From assembly GCA_018902545.1 (NCBI GenBank), contig JAHIQM010000002.1:124001-188000 (forward strand): a stretch of DNA of 64,000 nucleotides, in the 5' to 3' direction. A program made the translations under genes and the position numbers. Below are positions 54,403-64,000 of the stretch, in pieces (within the stretch, counting starts at the first letter, position 1; every line of letters starts with the position of its first letter). Under the pieces are notes generated by a model. The model was not told the origin of the DNA. It saw only the letters and a list, made by a program, of their open reading frames with translations, and did no database searches. The stretch is from Pseudomonadota bacterium (GTDB lineage: Bacteria > Desulfobacterota > Desulfovibrionia > Desulfovibrionales > Desulfomicrobiaceae).

Positions 54403-55895
54403 ACCACTGGATCATCTTCCCGCTGCTCCTGCCTCTGGTCGCGGGCATGCTCAACCTGCTGCTGGTGCGCTCGGGGGTGGGCGCGCAGCGTGTCGTGTCC
54501 CTGCTCACGACCTTCGCCCTGCTCGTCTTCGCCCTGCTCCTCCTGGCCCGAGCCGCGTCCGGACACATCGACGTTTACGAGCTTGGCAACTGGCCCGCGC
54601 CGTTTGGCATCGTCCTGGTGCTGGACCGGCTTTCCGCCCTCATGCTGGTGCTGACGGCGCTGCTGGCCCTGCCCGTCCTTGCCCACGCCTGTTTTGGCGA
54701 CGACAGGCGGGGCCGGGATTTTCATGTCCTCTTTCCCCTGCAGCTGCTCGGTCTGAACGGGGCTTTTTTGACTGGCGACCTGTTCAACCTCTTCGTCTTT
54801 TTCGAGATCCTGCTCATCGCCTCCTATTGCCTGGCCATGCACGGCCAAGGCCCCGAGCGCACGCGAAACGCCCTGCGCTACGTGGTCCTGAACCTGATCG
54901 GTTCCAGCCTCTTTCTCATCGCCCTTGCCGTTATCTACGGAGTATGCGGATCGCTGAACATGGCCGACCTGGCGGTCAAGGTCGCGGGCAGCGCTCCGGA
55001 TCAGGCCCCCCTGCTGCACGCCGCCGCCCTGCTGCTGCTGACCGTGTTCGGACTCAAATCCGCGATCCTGCCCCTCTTTCTGTGGCTTCCGGGACTTTAC
55101 GCCGCGGTGCTGCCGTCCGTGGCCGCACTCTTCGCCATCATGACCAAGGTTGGCGTGTACGCCATCCTGCGCACCCAATCCCTGATCTTCACGGCTGACG
55201 GCCCCGTGGCGCAAAGTTCCGCCCTGCTCCTGCCCCTGGCGCTGGTCACCCTGGCGGTGGGCTCCCTGTGCGTGCTGGGCAGCAAACGTCTGCGCGAACT
55301 CCTGGCCTGGCTGGTCATTGTCTCCGTAGGCACCCTGCTGGCGGGCATCGGCCTGTGGAATGCGGCGGGAATCAGCGCGAGCCTCTACTACCTGCCGCAC
55401 ACCACTCTGGTCACGGCCGGGCTTTTTCTGCTGGAGGGCCTCATGGCGCGCCAGCGGGGCTCGGCAGCGGACCGGCTCGAACCGGGAGCCCCCATGGCAC
55501 AGCCCGACCTCTACGGCACGCTTTTCCTCGTTGGCGCCATGGCCTCGGCGGGCCTGCCGCCCCTGTCCGGGTTCGTGGGCAAGGTGCTGCTCCTGCACGC
55601 CGCCGCGCCGGGGCACGCGATCTGGTTATGGTCAGTCGTCCTTGGCGGCAGCCTCCTTGGCCTTGTCGCCCTTGTCCGCTGCGGGAGCATGCTCTTCTGG
55701 AAAACCGAGGGGGTCCCTGTTTCCGGCACCGTCGTATCGTGGGCGCGTCTTGCCCCCGCCGCCGCGCTGATCCTCGCGGCAGTGGTCCTGGCGGCCATGG
55801 CCGGGCCCGTCACCGCCTACACACAGGCCACCGCGACGCAGATCCTGACTCCCCAAATCTACATCGAAGCCGTTCTCGGAGGAGCGAACCCATGA
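54399..55895 (+). CDS. mrpD: Mrp antiporter subunit D
   Basis: A 498-residue NuoN/NuoM-like subunit with about 14 membrane helices: GDLFNLFVFFEILLIASYCL with the conserved Glu, AILPLFLWLPGLYAAVLPSV and TLFLVGAMASAGLPPLSGFV. MrpD with MrpA forms the proton/sodium path. It starts in an ATGA overlap with mrpC and ends in an ATGA overlap with mrpE. Confidence 0.94.
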   Translation: MNHWIIFPLLLPLVAGMLNLLLVRSGVGAQRVVSLLTTFALLVFALLLLARAASGHIDVYELGNWPAPFGIVLVLDRLSALMLVLTALLALPVLAHACFGDDRRGRDFHVLFPLQLLGLNGAFLTGDLFNLFVFFEILLIASYCLAMHGQGPERTRNALRYVVLNLIGSSLFLIALAVIYGVCGSLNMADLAVKVAGSAPDQAPLLHAAALLLLTVFGLKSAILPLFLWLPGLYAAVLPSVAALFAIMTKVGVYAILRTQSLIFTADGPVAQSSALLLPLALVTLAVGSLCVLGSKRLRELLAWLVIVSVGTLLAGIGLWNAAGISASLYYLPHTTLVTAGLFLLEGLMARQRGSAADRLEPGAPMAQPDLYGTLFLVGAMASAGLPPLSGFVGKVLLLHAAAPGHAIWLWSVVLGGSLLGLVALVRCGSMLFWKTEGVPVSGTVVSWARLAPAAALILAAVVLAAMAGPVTAYTQATATQILTPQIYIEAVLGGANP

Positions 55896-56380
55896 ACCGC
55901 TGGCTACCGCAACCCATGTTCAGCCTGTTTCTGTGGCTGGTCTGGCTTCTGCTCGCAAACTCCCTGGAGCCTGGACACATCGTCCTTGGAGCGTTTCTGG
56001 CCCTGGCCCTGCCCCTTTTCACTGTCAGGTTCTGGCCCGACCAGCCGTGCATGGGCCGACCCCGAACCCTCATGGCCTATCTGGCCGTGTTCCTGTGGGA
56101 CATCGTCATCGCCAACCTGACCGTGGCGCGCCTCATCCTCGGACCCGTCCGGCGACTGCGTCCGGCGTTCATCACGCTCCCCCTGGATTTGAAGAACGAC
56201 TTCGCCATCACCGTGCTGGCCCATTCCCTGTCCCTGACCCCCGGCACAGTGTCTTCGAAAGTGTCGGAGGACCGGCGCACCCTGCTCATTCACGTTCTGG
56301 ACCTGGATGACGAGGACCAGCTCATACAACGCATCAAAAAGCGCTACGAAACGCCCTTAAAGGAGATTTTCCCATGCTGA
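55892..56380 (+). CDS. mrpE: Mrp antiporter subunit E
   Basis: A 162-residue MnhE protein: FSLFLWLVWLLLANSLEPGH and LMAYLAVFLWDIVIANLTVA membrane helices, then the cytosolic part with ITVLAHSLSLTPGTVS and LLIHVLDLDDEDQL. The start at 55892 overlaps the mrpD stop; the upstream open frame is a shadow of mrpD. It overlaps mrpF by 7 nt. Confidence 0.93.
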   Translation: MNRWLPQPMFSLFLWLVWLLLANSLEPGHIVLGAFLALALPLFTVRFWPDQPCMGRPRTLMAYLAVFLWDIVIANLTVARLILGPVRRLRPAFITLPLDLKNDFAITVLAHSLSLTPGTVSSKVSEDRRTLLIHVLDLDDEDQLIQRIKKRYETPLKEIFPC

Positions 56381-56643
56381 GCTCAGCCATCCTTGTGGCC
56401 TTTGTCTGCATCGCCACCGCCCTGGTGCTCAATTTCTGGCGACTCTTCGCCGGCCCGACCCTGCCGGACCGTATCCTGGCCCTCGACACCATGGCCATCA
56501 ACACCATCGCTCTGTTGGTGCTGCTCGGTATTCACCAGAATCTGACGGAGTTTTTCGAGGCGGCCCTGCTCATCGCGATGATGGGCTTCATTGGCACCGT
56601 GGCCCTGTGCAAGTACCTGCTGCGCGGCGACATCATCGAATAG
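56374..56643 (+). CDS. mrpF: Mrp antiporter subunit F
   Basis: An 89-residue three-helix membrane subunit with the family motif FAGPTLPDRILALDTMAINT and MGFIGTVALCKYLLRGDIIE at the end. It starts within the last codons of mrpE and is followed by mrpG after 9 bp. Confidence 0.93.
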   Translation: MLSSAILVAFVCIATALVLNFWRLFAGPTLPDRILALDTMAINTIALLVLLGIHQNLTEFFEAALLIAMMGFIGTVALCKYLLRGDIIE

Positions 56644-56652
56644 GAGCATGCC

Positions 56653-56997
56653 ATGCCTGACGCACTGATCGAAATCTTCATCTCCATTTTCCTGCTCATC
56701 GGCGGGGCTTTTGCCCTCATCGGCTCCATCGGACTGGCGCGCCTGCCGGACCTGTTCACCCGTCTGCACGGCCCGACCAAGGCCACCACGCTGGGCGTAG
56801 GGGGCATCCTCATCGCCTCGGTCCTGCACTTCAGCAGTCGCGCAGAGGGCCTGAGCCTGCACGAACTCCTCGTCACTCTCTTTCTTTTCGCCACCGCGCC
56901 GGTCAGCGCGTATCTCATTGCCTGCGCGGCCCTGCACCTGCGCACGCCTGCCCCGGAAGACCACCGCCGCCTTGACCGGACCGGAGGGGAGGAATAG
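56653..56997 (+). CDS. mrpG: Mrp antiporter subunit G
   Basis: A 114-residue MnhG/PhaG protein: [39 protein letters not shown] and [15 protein letters not shown]. It closes the six-gene operon (AB-C-D-E-F-G). upp follows 65 bp later on the same strand. Confidence 0.93.
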   Translation: MPDALIEIFISIFLLIGGAFALIGSIGLARLPDLFTRLHGPTKATTLGVGGILIASVLHFSSRAEGLSLHELLVTLFLFATAPVSAYLIACAALHLRTPAPEDHRRLDRTGGEE

Positions 56998-57062
56998 AAA
57001 GGTGCACGCATTTTGGCATCAAGGCGCAGCAATCCCATCGACCATGGCAAGGAGAGACACAC

Positions 57063-57689
57063 ATGGCAGTATTCGTGGCGGACCACCCCCTTATCAAGCA
57101 CAAGCTCGGACTCATGCGCAAGCATGACATCAGCACCAAGAATTTCCGGGAACTCGCATCCGAAGTCGCCAGGCTACTGACCTACGAGGCCACTAAGGAC
57201 CTTGAGACGGAAAAAAAGACCGTGCAAGGCTGGGCCGGACCCGTTGTCGTGGACGTCATCAAGGGCAAGAAGATCACGGTCGTACCCATCCTGCGCGCGG
57301 GCCTGGGCATGCAGGACGGCGTGCTTGATCTGGTTCCCGGCGCCAAGGTCAGCGTGGTCGGCTTCTATCGCGATGAAGAGACTCTGCAGCCCGTCGAATA
57401 CTACGTGAAACTGGCCAAAAACATTAACAAGCGCATGGCCATCATCCTCGACCCCATGCTGGCCACGGGCGGAACCCTGGACGCGACCATCCGCTGCCTG
57501 AAGAACGCCGGCTGCACCAGCATTCGCGGACTCTTTCTGGTCGCGGCGCCCGAGGGTTTAAAGCGTATCACCGAAGCGCATCCCGATGTGGACATCTACG
57601 TCGCGGCGGTGGATGAGCGCTTGAACGAGAACGGCTACATCCTGCCCGGATTGGGCGATGCCGGGGACAAGATTTTCGGCACCAAATAG
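57063..57689 (+). CDS. upp: Uracil phosphoribosyltransferase
   Basis: A 208-residue salvage enzyme converting uracil and PRPP to UMP. Motifs: [35 protein letters not shown], the PRPP loop [17 protein letters not shown] and [16 protein letters not shown] near the C terminus. AAGGAGAG precedes the ATG. It may be transcribed with mrp or from its own promoter, and ends at a bidirectional terminator. Confidence 0.96.
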   Translation: MAVFVADHPLIKHKLGLMRKHDISTKNFRELASEVARLLTYEATKDLETEKKTVQGWAGPVVVDVIKGKKITVVPILRAGLGMQDGVLDLVPGAKVSVVGFYRDEETLQPVEYYVKLAKNINKRMAIILDPMLATGGTLDATIRCLKNAGCTSIRGLFLVAAPEGLKRITEAHPDVDIYVAAVDERLNENGYILPGLGDAGDKIFGTK

Positions 57690-57706
57690 TCCGTTTTTCC
57701 TACTCC

Positions 57707-57749
57707 AAAAAAAAAGAACGCCCGATCATCCGACCGGGCGTTCTTTTTT
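57707..57749. terminator. Bidirectional terminator between upp and hisA
   Basis: The hairpin AGAACGCCCG...CGGGCGTTCT is flanked by an A run on the left and a T run on the right, so it can end the converging upp (+) and hisA (-) transcripts. Confidence 0.92.
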
Positions 57750-57766
57750 GTGGAACCCTAAAAAAG

Positions 57767-58498
57767 CTAGTTCTGCGCCGCCAGCCAGTCCAGGGCGGCC
57801 TTGAGGTCCAGGCTCCCGGCGTAGATGGCCTTGCCGGTGATGACTCCGGCCAGGCCGCGCTTGCGCAGGGGGTGCACGGCCTGCACGTCATCGAGGGTGG
57901 AGATGCCGCCGGCGATGAGCACGGGCAGGTCCGTCATGGCCAGCAAAGATTCAAGGGCCGGGATGTTGACCCCGGACTGCATCCCGTCGCGGCTGATATC
58001 AGTGTAGATGAAAAACGCCGCCCCGGCGGCTTCAAGCTCCGGCACCACGTCGGCCACGGTCTTGCCCGCGTCCTCCACCCAGCCCTTGGTCTTCAGGTGC
58101 CCGTCGCGAGCGTCCAGGGACACGCCGATGCGACCCGGATAGGTCTGGCAGAGTTCGCGGAACAGGGCCGGATCTTCGAGAGCCACGGTGCCGATAATAA
58201 GGCGGGTCACCCCGGCTTCCAGATACTTTCCGGCGACATCGAGGCTCCTGATTCCGCCGCCGAGCTGCACAGGGATGGACACCGCCGAGCACAACTCGCG
58301 AATGAGCGCCATGTTGCGCGGCGTGCCGCTAAAAGCCCCGTCAAGATCGATGACGTGCAGCCATTTGGTCCCGGCCTCTACCCATTGCCGGGCCATGGCC
58401 ACCGGATCGTCGGAAAAAACCGTGACCTGATCCTCAACGCCCTGGCGCAGGCGTACGCACTTGCCGTCCTTTATGTCCACCGCCGGAAATATATTCAT
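57767..58498 (-). CDS. hisA: Phosphoribosylformimino-AICAR ribotide isomerase
   Basis: A 243-residue TIM-barrel enzyme of histidine synthesis. The N-terminal catalytic Asp is in [17 protein letters not shown], with [35 protein letters not shown] and the second catalytic Asp in [15 protein letters not shown]. It is the last gene of the minus-strand series and overlaps the lipoprotein gene by 4 nt. Confidence 0.96.
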   Translation of the reverse strand: MNIFPAVDIKDGKCVRLRQGVEDQVTVFSDDPVAMARQWVEAGTKWLHVIDLDGAFSGTPRNMALIRELCSAVSIPVQLGGGIRSLDVAGKYLEAGVTRLIIGTVALEDPALFRELCQTYPGRIGVSLDARDGHLKTKGWVEDAGKTVADVVPELEAAGAAFFIYTDISRDGMQSGVNIPALESLLAMTDLPVLIAGGISTLDDVQAVHPLRKRGLAGVITGKAIYAGSLDLKAALDWLAAQN

Positions 58499-59118
58499 AA
58501 ACCCAAAACCCTTGTTCCTTCTTCCAGCGCTTCGGCCGCGATTTCAAGGGGCGTGAGCCAGCGGCCCCCGCGCTTGAAGAAACGGCCGCCCTTGAGCAGG
58601 TTTTCGGCCAACCCCTGCTGCTCTTCCTCGAAATGATAGCGGCGCACTTCGCCGGTGGTTGTCTTGATCAGATACAGATCCAGAGTCACCCCGGCCGGAC
58701 GGGTCACGCCCCATTCGCCGCCATCGCGTTCCTGCCACCGGGAAACATAGGGCACGAGCAGGTAATCGGCCTCGATGCAGGTGCCAACGCTCTTCCAATA
58801 CTCCAGAGTTTCAAAACTCGGACGTTCTTTTTCAGCCTGCACGATTTCCTCGCAGCGCTGCACCGTGGCGGCGTGCAGAACCGTGCCGAGGTCGCTTTTT
58901 TCCAGCAAGGCGGCCAACTGCCCGTCCAGGGCGTCCAGAGATTCCTGAGTGACCACCGAAGCTTCCTCGGGCAGCACTCCGGCCATGAGTTCCCAGTCGT
59001 GCTGGGGGTGGACGAAATGCGCCACGGCCAGCACGGAACGAGATTCCACTGCTGGCCAGGGCGTGGTGCCAGCGCAGGCCGCACAAAAAATGAGTAGGGA
59101 CAGAGCGATGTATCTCAT
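58495..59118 (-). CDS. Predicted lipoprotein of unknown function, 207 aa
   Basis: The N terminus [20 protein letters not shown] is a short lipoprotein signal with lipobox CAAC. The mature part includes [40 protein letters not shown] and [20 protein letters not shown], somewhat like envelope lipoproteins of the GNA1162/TolB-related type, but I cannot name the family. It is sandwiched between hisB and hisA with 4-nt overlaps on both sides, an odd place for an exported protein. Confidence 0.82.
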   Translation of the reverse strand: MRYIALSLLIFCAACAGTTPWPAVESRSVLAVAHFVHPQHDWELMAGVLPEEASVVTQESLDALDGQLAALLEKSDLGTVLHAATVQRCEEIVQAEKERPSFETLEYWKSVGTCIEADYLLVPYVSRWQERDGGEWGVTRPAGVTLDLYLIKTTTGEVRRYHFEEEQQGLAENLLKGGRFFKRGGRWLTPLEIAAEALEEGTRVLGL

Positions 59119-59705
59119 GCGTCGAGACCTCCCTTGGTGCTGAGCACCTCTTCACGTTCCACGCGCACGGCCTGCCGCAGGGCCAGGCCAAGTCCTTTGA
59201 AGACAGATTCGAGCAGATGATGCCCGTTTTGTCCGTAGAGCATGCGCACGTGCAGGTTCATGCCCGACTTGGCGGCCAGCGATTTCATGAATTCACGCCA
59301 CAGATCCTTCTCTTGTCCGGCGATGATAGCCGGAAGCACGTTTTCTTCGTACACCAGATAAGCCCGTCCGGAAAGATCGAGGCAGACTTCGGTCAGGGCC
59401 TCGTCCATGGGCACCTTGGCGCACCCGACCCGGGCGATGCCCTTGCGCTCGCCAAGGGCCATGCTGATGGCGCTGCCCAGGCACAGGCCAATGTCCTCCA
59501 GGGAATGGTGGGCATCGATATGCATGTCGCCCGCGCAGGAGATCTCCAGGTCAAAACCCGCCCAGTGCCCCATCAGATCAAGCATGTGGTCGGCGAATCC
59601 GAATCCGGTCCGCACGTTGCAAACGCCCTTGCCGTCAAGGTCCAGGACCACGGAAATCCGGGTCTCGCGGGTCTGCCGGTCAATCCGGCCAGTTCGAGCA
59701 TGCAT
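59115..59705 (-). CDS. hisB: Imidazoleglycerol-phosphate dehydratase
   Basis: A 196-residue monofunctional dehydratase of histidine synthesis. Metal-binding repeats are [19 protein letters not shown] with [17 protein letters not shown], and further on [20 protein letters not shown]. No N-terminal phosphatase domain is present, as usual outside enterobacteria. It follows tatC by 54 bp and overlaps the lipoprotein gene. Confidence 0.96.
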   Translation of the reverse strand: MHARTGRIDRQTRETRISVVLDLDGKGVCNVRTGFGFADHMLDLMGHWAGFDLEISCAGDMHIDAHHSLEDIGLCLGSAISMALGERKGIARVGCAKVPMDEALTEVCLDLSGRAYLVYEENVLPAIIAGQEKDLWREFMKSLAAKSGMNLHVRMLYGQNGHHLLESVFKGLGLALRQAVRVEREEVLSTKGGLDA

Positions 59706-59759
59706 GACATCTCCTTCGCTAAAGAGGCCGGACCTTAACCTTAAGGACTGGCCTGGTGA

Positions 59760-60971
59760 TCACGCCTTGGCCTGCGACGCTTCGGCCTCTTCCTCGGGCG
59801 GTTCTTCCTTGGGCTTTTTCCCGAACATGTAGGACACCCAGATCCCGACTTCATACAAAAGGCACATGGGACCGGCCATCAGCGTCTGCGAAACCACGTC
59901 CGGTGGGGTCAGGATCGCCGCCACCACGAAATTCCCGAGTATGGCAAATTTGCGGTACTTGCGCAGAGTCTTGTAATTCACAATGCCCAGGACCGAAAGG
60001 AAAAGCATAAACAGCGGCAATTCGAAGATCAGACCAAAGGCAAAGAGCATGCTGGTCGAGAAGCTGAAATACTCCTTGACCGATGGCATGGGCTGGATGG
60101 CCTCCGAGGCATAGCCCAGAAAAAACTGGAACCCGTAGGGAAAAACAACAAAATACCCGAAAAGCGCACCCGTAACGAAGCAGAGCGCCGAGCACAGGGC
60201 GATGGGGATCATGTATTTGCGCTCCCCCTCGTACAGGCCGGGAGCAATGAACATCCAGATCTGGTAGAAAACGTACGGGCTGGCCACAAACAGGCCAGCC
60301 AGGGCCGCGACCTTGAGGTGGGTGAAAAAGGCTTCGGGCAGGCCGGTGTAGATGAGCGAGCCGCCCGAGGGTTCAAGCAGAGTGATGAGCGGCTCCATGA
60401 GCAGCATGAAAAGCTGCTCGGCGAACCCGTAGCAGGCCAGAAAACCGATGAATACGGCGATAAGGCAGCGCACCAGCCGCACCCGCAGCTCGTTCAGGTG
60501 CTCGGTGAAGGTCATCTCGCGCGGAGGTTCTTCTTCGGCCGCCTCTTCCTTGGCCGGCGCCTTCGCCTCCTCCGTGCCGGACTCGCCGCGAACCTGGACT
60601 CCGCCAGCCTCATCTTGAGCCGCCGGGACGGAAGATTCCTCCGGCGCACCGGATTCGTTTGGCGCGGATTCTTCAAGCGCACCGGTTTCGTTCGGCGCGG
60701 ATTCTTCCTGCGCAGAATTTCCGGTCAGTGCGGGATCATCGGCATCCACGCCGTCATCCGCCACAGCTCCGGAAGAGGAAGAGTCATCCTGTCCGGCAGA
60801 GCCGGAAACGGAATCATCACCCGGTGCCACATCCGCAGCGCCATCGGACTCGGGCTGATCCGCAGGAGCAGGCTCCCTGCCATCGGCACTGATTTCGGAG
60901 GAAGCTTCTTCCGAAGCGGCGAGGCTCTCGTCTTCAAGCTTCTCCCGATCCGCCTCCTGCTCCTTGCTCAT
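59760..60971 (-). CDS. tatC: Twin-arginine translocase subunit TatC with long acidic N-terminal extension
   Basis: A 403-residue inner-membrane receptor for Tat signal peptides. The TatC core starts at about residue 153 (MTFTEHLNELRVRLVRCLIA) and has six membrane helices, for example ALAGLFVASPYVFYQIWMFI and LGNFVVAAILTPPDVVSQTL. The first ~150 residues are not part of the family: very rich in Glu, Ser, Asp, Ala and Pro, with repeats such as EESAPNETGALEESAPNESG. As TatC has a cytosolic N terminus, the extension should face the cytosol. It overlaps the tatB-like gene by 4 nt (ATGA), which supports the long start. A shorter internal start cannot be excluded. Confidence 0.92.
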   Translation of the reverse strand: MSKEQEADREKLEDESLAASEEASSEISADGREPAPADQPESDGAADVAPGDDSVSGSAGQDDSSSSGAVADDGVDADDPALTGNSAQEESAPNETGALEESAPNESGAPEESSVPAAQDEAGGVQVRGESGTEEAKAPAKEEAAEEEPPREMTFTEHLNELRVRLVRCLIAVFIGFLACYGFAEQLFMLLMEPLITLLEPSGGSLIYTGLPEAFFTHLKVAALAGLFVASPYVFYQIWMFIAPGLYEGERKYMIPIALCSALCFVTGALFGYFVVFPYGFQFFLGYASEAIQPMPSVKEYFSFSTSMLFAFGLIFELPLFMLFLSVLGIVNYKTLRKYRKFAILGNFVVAAILTPPDVVSQTLMAGPMCLLYEVGIWVSYMFGKKPKEEPPEEEAEASQAKA

Positions 60972-61285
60972 GCCTTGTCCTTCCCGGTATCCGCAGGCTG
61001 CGCGGCAGGTTCACCGGAGGCAGCGTCTGGCTTGGGTTCGGCAGGCTGCGGCTCGGCCTTGGTCTCGTCAGGAAAGAGCTCCTTCTTGGCCTGTGCGGTC
61101 TTCTCCTTCTGCTCGGACTGCTCCGCTTCCATCTCGATGGTCCGCTTCACATCGGTGCTGACCCTGCGAAATTCCCCCAGGGCCTTGCCCAGCGACTTGG
61201 CCATCTCCGGCAGCTTTGCCGGTCCGATGACGATCAGCGCGACAATCAGAATTATTATAAGTTCCGTGGATCCAATTCCAAACAT
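60968..61285 (-). CDS. tatB: Sec-independent translocase protein TatB/TatA
   Basis: A 105-residue protein: a single N-terminal membrane helix (TELIIILIVALIVIGPAKLP), the amphipathic helix EMAKSLGKALGEFRRVSTDV and a charged Glu/Lys/Pro-rich tail. The length and placement just before tatC suggest TatB, though the TatA/TatB distinction is weak in this group; hydrogenases and other periplasmic redox enzymes are expected cargo. GGAGA precedes the ATG. It is followed directly by tatC. Confidence 0.88.
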   Translation of the reverse strand: MFGIGSTELIIILIVALIVIGPAKLPEMAKSLGKALGEFRRVSTDVKRTIEMEAEQSEQKEKTAQAKKELFPDETKAEPQPAEPKPDAASGEPAAQPADTGKDKA

Positions 61286-61317
61286 AGGCTCATCTCCTTA
61301 AGAGGTCTGTTGGACGG

Positions 61318-62865
61318 CTATTCCCACTCGATGGTGCTCGGCGGCTTGGACGAAATATCGTACACGACGCGGTTCACACCTTTAACCTCATTGATGATCC
61401 TGCTTGAAATCCGCGCGAGGATCTCCGTCGGGATTCTGGACCAGTCGGCGGTCATGGCGTCGATGGAGTCCACGATGCGCAGGGCGATGACATGCTCATA
61501 GGTGCGCTCGTCGCCCATGACGCCCACGGTCTTGAGCGGCAGGAGCACGGCAAATCCCTGCCAGACCTTGTAATACCAGTTGGAGGCCATGAGCTCGTGT
61601 TGCACGATCTTGTCGGCCTGACGCAAAATTTCTAGACGCGAATCCGTGATCTCGCCGATGACGCGGATGGCCAGACCAGGGCCGGGGAAGGGGTGCCGCC
61701 AAACGATGAAATCGGGCAGGCCGAGTTCCTGGGCGACTTTTCGTACCTCGTCCTTGAACAGTTCGCGCAGGGGTTCGACCAGGGCGAGATCCATCTTTTC
61801 AGGCAAGCCGCCGACATTATGGTGGCTCTTGATCACCGCCGAGGGGCCCTTGAAGCTGATGGATTCAATGACATCCGGATAGAGGGTGCCCTGGGCCAGA
61901 TACTTCACGCCCTGGATCTTCTTGGCCTCTTCCTCGAAAACCTCGATGAAGGTGTAGCCGATGATCTTGCGCTTCTGCTCCGGGTCTTCGAGTCCCTCAA
62001 GACGCGACAGGAATTTGTCCTGCGCCTTGATGTAATGCAGATTCAGGTCGAAATGCTGGCGCAGGTAGGCGATGACCTCGTCGCCTTCGCCCGCCCGCAG
62101 GAGGCCGTTGTCGACGAAGATGCAGTGCAGGTTCTTGCCGATGGCCTTGTTCAGCAGGACGGCCACCACGGTGGAGTCGATGCCTCCGGACAGGCCGCAG
62201 ACGACCTTGTCATCGCCGATCTGCACCGGCAGGGTTTGCAGCATTGAATCGACAAAGGAAGACATGGTCCAAGAAGACTTGAGGCCCGCGATGTGAAACA
62301 GGAAGTTGCGCAGGATCTCGTCGCCCTGTTCGGTGTGGGCCACTTCGGGATGGAACTGCAGGGCGTACATCTTGCGGCTGACATCGGCCATGGCCGCGAT
62401 TTCGATGTTCTGGGTCTTCGCCAGGACCGTAAAGCCCGGAGGCACGGCCAGGACATGGTCGCCATGGGACATCCAGACCGTCAGCTTGCCCGAATCCGAA
62501 ACCGCTTCCCACAGCGGGCACTGCGCTTCGAAATACAGATCGCTGCGGCCGTACTCGCGGTCCAGGGACGGGGCAACCTTGCCGCCGAGCAGGTGGGCCA
62601 TGAGCTGCATGCCGTAGCAGATGCCCAGGATCGGCAGGCCCCAGCCGAAAATGGCGGGGTCGATGCCGGGGGAATCGACGCTGGTCACCGAGGCGGGACC
62701 GCCGGACAGGATGATGGCGCTGGGCTGCAGGGCTTTGAGCTCATTGATGGTGATGGTGCAGGGGTGAATCTCGGAGTAGACGCCGGATTCACGGGTGCGT
62801 CGGGCAATGAGCTGCGTGTATTGGGAGCCGAAATCCAGAATGATGACTTTTTCTTGTATATCCAT
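61318..62865 (-). CDS. guaA: GMP synthase (glutamine-hydrolysing)
   Basis: A 515-residue enzyme converting XMP to GMP. Domains: glutamine amidotransferase (about 1-195) with the nucleophile in [16 protein letters not shown] and [14 protein letters not shown] pyrophosphatase (about 200-390) with the P-loop [17 protein letters not shown]-terminal dimerisation domain ending [18 protein letters not shown]. The start at 62865 is preferred because the alternative ATG at 62877 overlaps its GGAGGG ribosome site. It follows guaB by 45 bp. Confidence 0.97.
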   Translation of the reverse strand: MDIQEKVIILDFGSQYTQLIARRTRESGVYSEIHPCTITINELKALQPSAIILSGGPASVTSVDSPGIDPAIFGWGLPILGICYGMQLMAHLLGGKVAPSLDREYGRSDLYFEAQCPLWEAVSDSGKLTVWMSHGDHVLAVPPGFTVLAKTQNIEIAAMADVSRKMYALQFHPEVAHTEQGDEILRNFLFHIAGLKSSWTMSSFVDSMLQTLPVQIGDDKVVCGLSGGIDSTVVAVLLNKAIGKNLHCIFVDNGLLRAGEGDEVIAYLRQHFDLNLHYIKAQDKFLSRLEGLEDPEQKRKIIGYTFIEVFEEEAKKIQGVKYLAQGTLYPDVIESISFKGPSAVIKSHHNVGGLPEKMDLALVEPLRELFKDEVRKVAQELGLPDFIVWRHPFPGPGLAIRVIGEITDSRLEILRQADKIVQHELMASNWYYKVWQGFAVLLPLKTVGVMGDERTYEHVIALRIVDSIDAMTADWSRIPTEILARISSRIINEVKGVNRVVYDISSKPPSTIEWE

Positions 62866-62910
62866 TGTACCCTCCATCCGCTTTCGCGGATGGTTATTAT
62901 CTCGAAAGTT

Positions 62911-64000
<1,090 letters not shown>

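Overview
The window looks like a chromosomal segment of a Gram-negative sulfate-reducing deltaproteobacterium of the Desulfovibrionales (Desulfovibrio/Desulfomicrobium-like). The reasons are the rpoN-hpf-ptsN-rapZ-EIIA/EIIB regulatory PTS block followed by a family II pyrophosphatase (an order I recall from Desulfovibrio), the NiFe-hydrogenase maturation genes hypC/hypD/hypE, Kdo (LPS) genes, a linked guaB-guaA-tat-his block and a generally GC-rich composition. The genus call is an inference. No rRNA, tRNA, CRISPR array or prophage was seen.

Layout. 1-5.7 kb (+): rpoN 3' end, hpf, a PtsN-like EIIA, rapZ, mannose-family EIIA, EIIB and a frame-broken EIIC, then ppaC with a strong terminator. 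5.7-10.4 kb (-): hypC-hypD, 1 kb of repeats, hypE, a DnaQ-like exonuclease and an unknown protein. 10.5-16.7 kb (+): HD hydrolase, ddl, waaA, kdsB, carA, a TPR protein and a MNT/HEPN pair. 16.8-38.2 kb: a large surface-glycan island that opens with a good sigma-54 promoter and UDP-xylose synthase. It crosses a strongly AT-rich segment (about 17.8-22.9 kb) holding a radical-SAM/B12 protein and a decayed IS3 transposase, and carries giant multidomain glycosyltransferases, three polyol-phosphate-transferase modules and a small nucleotidyltransferase. 38.3-43 kb (-): acyl-CoA synthetase, XRE-cupin regulator, stand-alone CBM48 protein, glgA and a NUDIX hydrolase. 43.4-51 kb: tsaC-like, a sigma-54-type promoter with a small unknown gene, pncC, DUF1653, ftsK, efp, aroQ, a lipoprotein and engB. 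51.2-57 kb (+): a six-gene Mrp Na+/H+ antiporter operon with fused MrpA-MrpB, then upp. 57.7-64 kb (-): guaB, guaA, tatB-like, tatC, hisB, a lipoprotein and hisA, ending in a bidirectional terminator shared with upp.

How parts fit together. The first block is a regulatory rather than transport PTS (no EIID, EIIC broken or recoded). RpoN encoded here could serve two sigma-54-type promoters in the same window, one in front of the glycan island. That island combines chain-forming glycosyltransferases, methyltransferases and TagF-like polyol-phosphate transferases with a LicC-like nucleotidyltransferase, which suggests a phosphopolyol-containing glycan or a glycoprotein decoration. It has no flippase, polymerase or ABC exporter of its own.

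Most unusual non-coding content: (i) three dispersed hairpins of about 175 bp whose outer stems differ from copy to copy but stay self-complementary, while an internal loop is conserved; (ii) a 132-bp tandem repeat between hypD and hypE; (iii) two GC palindromes that contain the TAG stop codon of the adjacent gene; (iv) a T9 slippery run in EIIC; (v) a hairpin that buries the Shine-Dalgarno of the nucleotidyltransferase gene.
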